A stretch of DNA of 64,000 bases. Source: Symsagittifera roscoffensis. Lineage: Eukaryota > Xenacoelomorpha > Acoela > Convolutidae. Position 1 is the stretch's first letter; every line of letters starts with the position of its first letter. Below, piece after piece: positions 44,501 to 56,500 of the stretch. The position numbers and the translations under genes are program-made. The stretch lies in assembly GCF_963678635.1 (NCBI RefSeq), contig NC_087070.1:6482539-6546538 (forward strand), written 5' to 3'. The notes beneath the pieces were generated by a model that was not told the DNA's origin, searched no databases, and was given only the letters and a program-made list of their open reading frames with translations.

Positions 44501-47500
44501 ACAACAATTCCATCACCTGTTGATACTATTTGATTGAACAACAATTCCATCACATGTTGATACTATTTGATTGAAGAACGTTAGCTCATTTTAACGGCTT
44601 AATACATCCATCAAGCAAGGTTTTTCTCTAAAACTACTCCTGAAATTTTATATTCTCTATGCCAAGCCGGTTAATTCATGTGGTTTTTTAGCATATGGCT
44701 GTTCGTCGAAAAATGATTTCCAAAAATTTTGTTTTATTAAAGCAAAAACTAATATTAAGAGCTATATGTTTTAGAAAAAATTCGAAACCGGGCCAATTTT
44801 TTATGATTACAAATTGAAACGGTCTGCAAAGATTGTCTTGATCTTTTAAATAAAAACTATTGATCAATTGCCAATAAAATATCCCCTGAATTTTCAAACG
44901 AAAAACAATTTTCACAAAGGAGATGCGTGAGAGCTCGCAAATCAAAAGTTCTTAATTTACAACTAGTAAAAACAATTTGGATGCTTAGGTTGTTCAACTA
45001 GAAGATAGCAATTTGTTCCCACTTTTTATCTTAAAAAAACTGCTACCTGATATGTAATAAATAAAGATGATAAATTATTAAATACAGGCATAAATTTAAG
45101 AACTGTTCCGATTTACAAGAAATTTTGCATAAATTTTAGTATCTTGACCTTCGTGTTTTTTCTTTTTCCAGGGGCCGCCTTGATAAAACTCAGGGCTCGT
45201 GCGCAATCCTTGTGAGTTAAAGACTGTATTGTATCTTTCTCTCACTGAATAGTTTAAACTCAATTGGTAAATCGAAACTCAACAAAAAGAAGCCAATAAA
45301 AAAATGATGACAAAAGCAAGAAGATAATTGCAAAGAAATGTTCAGGTACAAGTTTGGATAAAACTTTAGTTTCAATGTATTATACAATATAACTCAAAAT
45401 AGATCTTGTTAACTGTTGCCCCCTTGCTAGGGTGAGGGGTTTTTTCGTTACGAGGTAAAAGAGTCGTATATGCTTGACCGTTGAATTACTTCCTTAGAAG
45501 GGTGGTTATTCGTTTCTAGGTACCATTATGATTAATAATTAACAAGAAGCATCAACTTTAACAATATTAACCTAAAAATATAAATCATCATAGTTCAAAA
45601 CTTACTGAAGAATCGTGCAAGTAGGCAGAGAAGGAGAGAAGAGAGGACGAAGGAGAGGTTGACCTTTTGTGACCCGGTCACCAGACTGGAAATGAACTCG
45701 GTCAACTCCATGCCCAGAAACAAAAAGATCACACAGTCACACGTCGAGCTGAAAGGTTAAAATAAAAATTAAGATGAGAATACCAAAAAACTTCCCAGTG
45801 TTTCGATCATGGAAAATGCTGCCAAGATCAAAAAAATGTCGGATTATTCATAAAACAAGGCTATGTTGCCAAAATTTAGCATGATCTTGACAAGCTAACA
45901 ATGTTATTTTTTCAGATCTTGGCAAGATATTCATGTCATATTTGCTCTCGAAAAAATCTATTTGCCGAAGTTTGGGATCCACAATCTTTTCAAGATATTC
46001 ATTGCCAGGGTTGACGTAAGCTTTTTATCACATTTCCTACAAAATCGCACGTACTTTAAGTTGAGGAGTGCTCATGAGCTGAAGAGCGATGATGAGCAGT
46101 CTTTTCAGACAGGAAATTCTTATGACTAGCATTTCTCCATTATTGAAAACTCAAAACAAATTTTGAGTTGCACTTTGAAATTTTGCGTTTTGCCCGAAAT
46201 CACAATAATAAGAATTTTTTCATACAAGAAAGGGAAACAATCACACAGATAAAGTGCATAAATTTCACAGAGAGTTAGCTACGATAAACGTAATATTTTG
46301 AATATGGTTTTAAAATTTGTAACTTGAAGAAATCAGTGCTTGGCAGTAGTGGCCTGTTTTTGTAGATTTATCTCAACATATAAAAAGTGAAATTTTTTTC
46401 CGGCAATATGAAAAAACTTCGTTGTGAATTTTGGATATATTAGGTGAAACAAAATCAACCTGAACTGTTTTATAGACCACGAAATAAAATTTTGCATTTT
46501 CCGTAAACTTCTTGTTCGAGCACAGAAATGAATTTCTCATTAAAAAAAACGAAAAAATGTTTGCCCCAATTTTGGAGTTTTTATCATGAAAAAATGCGTA
46601 TCTTTCAATTTTATTACATAAAATTGTATCATATGAAATTTGCCATGCAAGTAATCAAATAATTTTTCTGGTGATCAGAAGGTTTCAAACCGTCGATATC
46701 AAGAAAATATATTTTAAGTCTTTGAACATTTTTTTGAAATTTGTATAACAATTCTATGATAAACATGTTTTACACACTCAATATATGAAAAATAGGAGAA
46801 GAAGTTTTTGGTAGCAAGTTCAACTCGTATGTACCGTGGATCATAGGAACATTGATGAGTTTATGACAAATTTTTTTACAATCTTATCAAAATATCCACG
46901 TTCTTGAAAATTTTGTTTTCCCTTATTACACGGCCCAACCTTGATGCGTTTTCTGTTCTAGAAACATATTTTTTTGTGTACATTTAGCTACTCGCTACCA
47001 ATCAAAACCAAAAAGAAAGCTTTCAAGAGCTTCAATTCTCAGCGACTTTTTTGCGCCTTGTGTTGTCCGGTTCAGATTTCTAAGAACTTTTTATGCGATA
47101 GTTTCTCTTCTTAAAAATTAGCTTATTTGCTATTTTCAGCGTTTTTATTACCAAAAGTTGGAGAAATTTAAATTAAAAAAGCAATTTTTGGAAGCTGCTA
47201 AATAAGTTCAACAGTTTTGTTGGACTGATTACAAAAAATGTTTTAAAAATTCTTACATCAAAACATGAAGATCGAAACGACCTTTTGTACTCAGCTAATA
47301 ACGCGTCCTGAAGTCTCCGCGTATTAGATCTCAACCCTTTAACCAAGTCTAAAGAACAAAACTTTCTGCAAAGGAGCAATGTTGAAATTTAGTTTGGCAA
47401 ACATGAACCAAATAAACACGGCATGCTTGCCTCTTTTTAGTAACTACAACATGATTATTCTTAAAAACACTATACACCGGTTCAGATAATTTTAAAATGT

Positions 47501-50500
47501 ATTATATGCACTTTTGGACTACTTTTTAAAACATTTCATTCACTAAAAAACACGTACATATTATTAATGTTTTAAGAAGATCTGTACACCTCTAAATTAA
47601 TATAGCCAGCAGGTACTTAAAAAAGTGTAAAAGAAATGATCACTTCTAAAATTCTTAAAAAAAGTTGAAGCTCTTTGATTTTGAGAAAAATTTATGAGTG
47701 GCATTTCTGGATAAAAATTACGAATTAAGATCTTTTTCTAGTGGTTTTTATGTTATGGGAGGAAAACAAAATCCAGAAAACAAAAAAAAATATAATTAAA
47801 AAATGATTTTGAGAAAAGGGTTCAAAGGAGGGTTTAAATAGGTGTACATTCAATAAAATTCTACCAAAAGAACGATTCAATTTTTCGAAATTTCGTACGC
47901 TGAAAATATCAAGGTTTTTAGCCGCGAAATGTTCATCTGCTTCAAAAAAAAGCAAAGTTACGAATATGATTGAAAAAACAACCGCATAGGAGTTCAATGG
48001 ATATTTGGAGTTTTTTTGTTATCTTTTTATAGTGGCTCTCTTTAACACTCTTATGAGACTTGTAGCTCGAGTGTGTGGGAAGAAACTTGTAGCTCGAGTG
48101 TGTGATATTTGTGTTTTAGTTTTTATAATCAGAAACAAAAAATGCGTCTGATAAGTTCATTTAACCGGTATTTGAGCTGCACTGAAATTCAAAAAACAAA
48201 TTCTAGGACATAGTCAGGAAAATCGTCAGCCTGTTTTTCCATAGTCAGAGCGGTTAGAATTTGAGAAAAATTCAATGCCAAGTAGAAAGACACTTTTCAG
48301 AACTGATTTATCAACGAAACAAAACATTTTTTGAAACATTATGTTAGGTCACGCAGTTTTTCTTCAACTCTGCTCCGCGTCTTAGGACTTAAGATCTTTC
48401 CAAGCGCAAAAGCTTTGAGCTAGGTAACAGCTCAAAACACTGGAAGAATGCTGCTACTTTTAGGACAATTGTTTTTCGGCATACCATAATCGTTCCATAA
48501 GTAACCCATAAGTAGCGGCATCCCATAGATATAACTGGTAAAAACAACTATCAATGCATTGCTGTATATTTCGTCCGCACAAGCTGGATAATAATAGTGA
48601 ATCAAAGGCAATAACCAAAAAAATTTTTGCCTTCCATAATTTTCTATAAGAAAACTATGAAGCGAAAGCAAATATTGATTATTGGGCGACGAAATAACAC
48701 ACTTTGATTCACAAAAACTACAAAGCTCGTGTGGGTTGTAGTCACAGCTATGAAAATTGGGACACGCTTCCACTACTTGTCGATGTCATAAGGTGAGCTA
48801 GACATGGCACTATATTAGCTCTATCTAAAAACTCATCATCTACTTTATCATCATCTAATTTAGTTTTCGCCAAAATATACAAAATCTTGTAATCAAGAAT
48901 TAGATAGAAATATTAGGAAATATCCAATCTGATGCTTGTGAGTTAAACTGAGCATAATTGAAAACTTCAAAAAAAAAGTGGCAAATAGTAACTCGGCGTC
49001 GCCGGCTAGATTTAAACGCATCTTCTCAACAAAATTGTTTCAGTTGAAGCGTTATCTAACAATGTACCACAATTTGCAAAAAATTGAAAACAACTATTTA
49101 AAACTGATTAAACCCAGCCTCTAGAAAAGAGACAATTTTCATAGCAATATTAGAGTGAATTTAATTTCACAAGTAGTTCATATAAATTTTTTTAAAAATG
49201 TAGAAAACCCTGCTGATTAACCAATATAACTGATAGCGACTTGATTTAATTTAAGCCAACGATCATTTTTTTTGAAAAAAGGCAATTTTTGTGGTTCAAG
49301 TGGCAGTAAATGCTTCGCCCACATTGTTTGAGAGACAAAAAAAATTCAATTTTGGGTGAAAAATTGAAAGATTGAGATTAATTTTTTTGATTAACTTAAA
49401 AATTGCCTCAACAAAAATTGAAGATGTCAATTTTTAAATTTTTTTCTATCTTAGTCTGAAAAACGGAAAATTGTGGACCAATTTTTGTCGACATAGCAAC
49501 TTAGTTCTTTTGGAATCCAATCACGACTAATATGATGTCGCAAACTCCTTGATGTACTTGTGACTCAAATATGGCTCATACATCTTCTTGATTTACTTGA
49601 AAAAGGAGCAAACCCATAGTCCTTCCGTATAATATTTTTATGGCATATCGACTGTATAAAAGGTTCGTACAAAAATACACGACGGCGCCAAACCCATATT
49701 TTTATACAACAGAGCACAAAAATTAGCTCGTCCGGATTTCCCAGGCACATCTTGTGTTAGTGATTTTTGTAGCTAAGTCCTTGACCCTAAAATGTTTGTA
49801 GAAGCTTGCGGAAAAAAAAAGATTTTTTTTTAAAATCTACTAATAAGATAAAGTTATCGACCAAAAAAATGTGGTCAGAAATTACGAAGAGTTGGTACCT
49901 TGAAAAATTATCAACAGAACACGAGCTGGCTTACTAGAGCTGGAAAATTTACAGGATTTCGGGAACCAAAATTTTCTCATATGAAATATCTACCAAACTA
50001 AAATTATCCACAAAGCAAAAATTGACCCATACCAGGTGTTGCAGTTAAAAACGTTATGAAAGATGAAAAACACAGTAATTGCCACTAAAATGTCTACGCA
50101 ACGAAGGTAACGTTTATCTATCACAAATTCGATATAAATATAGTTTGCGTAGATGTTCCACACGGGAAAATTTTGATTTCGGAAACCCTGTTATGTTTTC
50201 AGCTTTCGTAAATCCGCTCGTATTCTGTTGATAACTTTCAAGGGTACCGATTCTTGTGATTTCTGATTTAAGCTAAGAAGATTGTTACGTCCCATTGAAA
50301 ACTGGAAGACACGAAAACTGAAACTGAAGAACAAAATGTTCCAAAACTCAATTCAGTGATTGTTAATTCGGTACCAAAAATACGAGTGACTTTTCATTGT
50401 TAAGATAAATCAACCTTCAGGAGTGTTTGAATTTTTAACACAAAATTGTCAAAGATTGATATAGGTAATTGGGTGCAGTCATTTATTTTTGGTTCCGACT

Positions 50501-53500
50501 TTCAAAGAAAATTAAAACGCTCGGGCTATTTTTTCCGACATAAATTTTGACTTTTTAAATCGTATTTTTGAAGAATTTTTAAAATTCTGATAGCTATTGA
50601 TAACTGATAGGATGAAAAACGAAACAATTTTTTTCTTTGATCTTTTTTTGCATGCAAGCTATGAGGGTTTGTAAATGACCAATTTAGTCAAACTGGGATA
50701 ACTATTTTGCAATATATTTTGTTAAATAAGCGTAAGCGGCTATTTAATCCGCCTCAGTAATTGTTTCAATTTGAATAGAGGCATGCTCTTGCTCTAATTA
50801 ATACTTTATATTATACTTAAAATATAATTTTGTACGTTAAATTTCACAAAAAATAATCTTTTTTTTGAAAAATTTACTTTTTTCCGAATTGAACACCTTT
50901 TCAAGACATTAAAGGACACACTTAAAATTCAGGGCTTTACCTTCATACAAGCAGTCCCATTTTATTATACTTTTGAGATAACTACCTTATGAATCAATTG
51001 AAGTAAAAAATTGTACTCATCAATTCTGGAGTTGCTCAATATGGAAATTGAAATGCGTGTATTTAACCAAAATTTTGAAAAAAATACCAAAAAAATTTTT
51101 GTTCCGAATTTTGAAAGAAAGATGGTGTGGTTATTTTATATGAGACAAGTTGCGACTTTTTAACTAATCTTTTTGAATAGTTCAATTCGAGCTGCCCAAA
51201 AAATATTGATGTCATGAGCTCAACTTTAACATCATATTTCACCTTAATAATAATTTTTAACCTTATATTTCAACATTTATTTTCCGATATTTTATTTCAG
51301 GTTAGTTTTTTAAGTTATGGCTATCTTGGGACAATTAGAGCGCAATACATTTCGATCTATCATTATCGCGTGTGCATCAGTTTGATTCAACTCAGCAAGC
51401 TAAATGCTAATTACATCACTTCGGACTTTTTTTGGCGTGTGGAAGGACAATTTTTATCAGAAAACAAATAAGTAACAAAAATTTTGAATTTTATTTTATA
51501 ATTGTCAAATTTTATATTTCAAGCTGATTTATTGTTAAAGGGGGTGGGGGGTAGTCAGACAGAAAGTTGATACGAGCAGTAATGTTGGTCAAAAGAAACC
51601 ATAGGAGGAAGATCAAAATCAAGCGACTCCGAGAAAAGCTGAAAAAACAAATTACTTATATAATAAGTTTTTTTAGATTAAATTATGGGTCGTCTAATGA
51701 AATTTGTGGTTGAGCAGTTGATGCCATAATGATTTTTTTGAAATGATTTCTATTATGCAAAACAATTTTCGATTTATTTTAAGTACCTCATTTTAGTCAA
51801 GTTTAAACATACAATCACATTTCAACTTTTCCCGTGCCAAATTGTAACGCTAGAAACATACGTGAATTCACCACCAACTTATCTGTTTCAAATTTCTTGA
51901 AGGTCTTGCACTCATTAAGTTTTTTTGTGTTAGAGCCACTTTGCAGCAAGTTAAAATCAAATTAGCTCGTGTTAAATTGAATTTCAGATAGCTTATAGTT
52001 TCTTTGTCACATTCCTTGCTGAAACGAAAAAAGATGAAGATTAAGAATAAAATGTAATTTTCAGCCACCCTACAAGCAAAATAAAGTATTAGATAATTTT
52101 ATTCCGACTTTTAAAGTGATTGAGGGAAAGTTGATCCTCGGTGTGGTTTTTGTTTCAAAAAATTCCAAAAATTTCACAAAATATTTTCAACGAAGTTGTT
52201 TATAATATCTGACAGATAACGATGCACGGACCTTAAAATCTTAAGATGCATTTATCTCCGATTTTTTTTCCGTAGAACTAATAATTAGGATCAAAATTTG
52301 GATTAATTTGAAGTAACAATTGTGCAAGTTAAGCCGGTTATTGTTCCTAGTTTCAAAGAAACTGGCGGAATAATTGCGCTCGGGTGGTTGTTTTTCTCTA
52401 GACAAATTTTGACTTTTTGATTAGCCAATTTTGGCGGATTTTTTTTTGTTCATCCAAAAAGTATTGTTGTTCTGAGCTAAAAATTGAAAACATAATTCAC
52501 CTGTGATCATTTTTTGCAAAGTAATGGGGGTTTAAAATGCGTGTATTTAACCAAAATTTTGAAAACAAAAATACCGAAAAAAATTTTGTTCCGAATTTTG
52601 AAAGAAAGATGGTGTGGTTATTTTATATGAGACAAGTTGCGACTTTTTAACTAATCTTTTTGAATAGTTCAATTCGAGCTGCCCGAAAAATATTGATGTC
52701 ATGAGCTCAACTTTAACATCATATTTCACCTTAATAATAATCTTTAACCTTATATTTCAACATTTATTTTCCGATATTTTATTTCAGATTAGTTTTTTAA
52801 GTTATGGCTATCTTGGGACAATTAGAGCGCAATACATTTCGATCTATCATTATTGCGTGTGCATCAGTTTGATTCAACTCAGCAACCTAAAGGCTAATTG
52901 TATCACTTCGGACTTTTTTTGGCGTGTGGAAGAACAATTTTGATCAGAAAACAAATAAGTAACAAAAACTTTGAATTTTTTTTAAAAATTGTAAAGTTTT
53001 ATATATCAAGGTGATTTATTGTTAAAGGGGGGGGGGGTGGGGTAGTCAGATAGCAAATTGATACGAGCAGTAATGTTGGTCAAAAGAAACCATAGGAGGA
53101 AGATCAAAAACAAGCGACTCCGAGAAAAGCTGAAAAAACAAATTACTCATATAATAAGTTTTTTTTTAGATTAAATTATGGGTCGTCTAATGAAATTCTT
53201 GGTTGAGCAGTTGATGCCGTAATGATTTTTTTGAAATGATTTCTATTAAGCAAAACAATTTCGATTTATTTTAAGTACCTCATATTAGTCAAATTTAAAC
53301 ATACAATCACATTTCAACTTTTGTAACGGTAACGGTAACTTTTGCCAAATTGTAACGGTAGAAACATACGTGAATTCACCACCAACTTATCTGTTTCAAA
53401 CTTTTTGAAGTTCATGCACTCATTAAGTTTTTTTGTGTTAGAGCCAGTTTGCAGCAAATTAAAATCAAATTAGCTCGTGTTAAATTGAATTTCAGATAGC

Positions 53501-56500
53501 TTATAGTTTCTTTGTCACATTCCTTGCTGAAACAAAAAAAGATGAAGATTAAGAATAAAATGTAATTTTCAGCCACCCTACAAGCAAAATAAAGTATTAG
53601 ATAATTTTATTCCGACTTTTAAAGTAATTGAGGGAAAGTTGATCCTCGGTGTGGTTTTTGTTTCACAAAAATTCCAAAAATTTCACCAAATATTTTCAAC
53701 AAAGTTGTTTATAATATCTGACAGATAACGATGCACGGACCTTAAAATCTTAAGATGCATTTATCTCCGATTTTTTTTCCGTAGAACTAATAATTAGGAT
53801 CAAAATTTGGATTAATTTGAAGTAACAATTGCGCAAGTTAAGCCGGTTATTAGCAAGCTAAGCCGGTTATTGTTCCTAGTTTCAAAGAAACTGGCGGAAT
53901 AATTGCGCTCGGGTGGTTGTTTTTCTCTAGACAAACTTTGACGTTTTGATTAGACAATTTTGGCGGATTTTTTTTTGTTCATCCAAAAGGTATTGTTGTT
54001 CTGAGCTAAAATTTGAAAACATAATTCACCTGTGATCATTTTTTTCACAGTAATGGGGTTTTAAATTGCGTGTATTTAACCAAAATTTTGAAAACAAAAA
54101 TACCGAAAAAAACTTTGTTCCGAATTTTGAAAGAAAGATGGTGTGGTTATTTTATATGAGACAAGTTGCGACTTTTTAACTAATCTTTTTGAATAGTTCA
54201 TTTCGAGCTGCCCAAAAAATATTGATTTCATGAGCTCAACTTTAACATCATATTTCACCTTAATAATAATTTTTAACCTTATATTTCAACATTTCTTTTC
54301 CGATATTTTATTTCAGGTTAGTTTTTTAAGTTATGGCTATCTTGGGACAATTAGAGCGCAATACATTTCGATCTATCATTATCGCGTGTGCATCAGTTTG
54401 ATTCAACTCAGCAAGCTAAATGCTAGTTACATCACTTCGGACTTTTTTTGGCGTGTGGAAGGACAATTTTTATCAGAAAACAAATAAGTAACAAAAATTT
54501 TGAATTTTATTTTATAATTGTCAAATTTTATATTTCAAGCTGATTTATTGTTAAAGGGGGGTGGGGGGTAGTCAGACAGAAAATTGATACGAGCAGTAAT
54601 GTTGGTCAAAAGAAACCATAGGAGGAAGATCAAAAACAAGCGACTCCGAGAAAAGCTGAAAAAACAAATTACTTATATAATAAGTTTTTTTAGATTAAAT
54701 TATGGGTCGTCTAATGAAATTCTTGGTTGAGCAGTTGATGCCATAATGATTTTTTTGAAATGATTTCTATTATGCAAAACAATTTTCGATTTATTTTAAG
54801 TACCTCATATTAGTCAAGTTTAAACATACAATCACATTTCAACTTTTCCCGTGCCAAATTGTAACGGTAGAAACATACGTGAATTCACCACCAACTTATC
54901 TGTTTCAAATTTCTTGAAGGTCTTGCACTCATTAAGTTTTTTGTGTTAGAGCCACTTTGCAGCAAATTAAAATCAAATTAGCTCGTGTTAAATTGAATTT
55001 CAGATAGCTTATAGTTTCTTTGTCACATTCTTTGCTGAAATGAAAAAAGATGAAGATTAAGAATGTAATTTTCCGCCACCCTACAAGCAAAATAAAGTAT
55101 TAGATAATTTTATTCCGACTTTTAAAATAATTGAGGGAAAGTTGATCCTCGGTGTGGTTTTTGTTTCACAAAAATTCCAAAAATTTCACAAAATTTTTTC
55201 AACGAATTTGTTCATAATATCTGACAGATAACGATGCACGGACCTAAAAACGTTAACATGCGTTTATCTCCGATTTTTTTCCGTAGAACTAATAATTAGG
55301 ATCAAAATTTGGATTAATTTGAAGTAACAATTGCGCAAGTTAAGCCGGTTATTAGCAAGCTAACCCGGTTATTGTTCCTAGTTTCAAAGAAACTGGCGGA
55401 ATAATTGTGCTCGGGTGGTTGTTTTTCTCTAGACAAATTTTGAATTTTTGATTAGCCAATTTTGGCGGATTTTTTTGTTCATCCAAAAAGTATTGTTGTT
55501 CTGAGCTAAAATTTGGAAACATAATTCACCTGTGATCATTTTTCGCAAAGTAATGGGGGTTTAAAGATGGCCAGTATTGCTAGTTTGGGACAATCACCCT
55601 GCGATGAATTTCGTGCTTTTTACGCGTAAACGGAGATTGAATCCGTCTTGGAAAAAGTTGGCTGAAACAATCTATTATTAACAAATGTAGGTTACCAGGA
55701 GGGAAATTATCTATTTGCTTTTAAATGACGTATGGGAACGATTTAAGAAAATCTCAAAAAAAATTCTATTTTTTTTTCTTTTTTTTTGAAAATGCATCAA
55801 ATTTTTTTGAGCAAACAGTTCTTCACATACTCTGAAAAGCACTGAGAACATTCAAGGCTTCATTCTTATACAAGCAGTGTTTTAAATATTTTGACTCGAT
55901 CATATTGCACTTAACTTTGCGTAAGAGGCAGAGACTTCATCTATGAAAAAATTTACAACGTTCTTCCCGTTTTCATATTCTCCTCAAACTGTATCACAAA
56001 ATACGTCAGATGTTTTCAAACGACAGTTTGAAGGATAAAAGCTTTAGTTTGATACAAAAAATTTTATTCGCATCTAGTGCGGAACACATAGGTTGCTTGA
56101 ATTCGAATTTATTTGACCGCGGATTTAGTTATACCTCATAATTGTGAAAACGTCTCGCGGTTCTTGGGTTCAATTCGATCTTGGATTCGTTTTCCGCCTA
56201 AAGTGTTCAAGGAATTTGATCTTGTCACATCTTGACGCAATTTTGATTGGTTTAATGTTTTTCACCATTCGGTGCTTCATCCTCAGATAAGCCATTTTTT
56301 TTTACAGGCTTGTGCAATTTTGCAAATTTCGCATATAAATAATAATGATCAGTACTGCTCTATACAATTTTCCTCAAGGCGTACAGTTTAGCTTTTGCCT
56401 TAAATATCTAGCTGGTAAACTAATTCAAATTCAAGATCAAATTTGTGTTCATTCAAAGATTTTTGTATATTTTTTATATCCTTGGTGGGAGACTAATATA

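Noticed and set aside
44426..44573. Possible CRISPR array
   Set aside because: The repeats are contiguous with no spacers, and the locus is a eukaryotic intron.
48432..48773. 113-codon minus-strand ORF in the exchanger intron
   Set aside because: No motif recognised, no supporting splice context, and flanking exons B and C join in phase without it.
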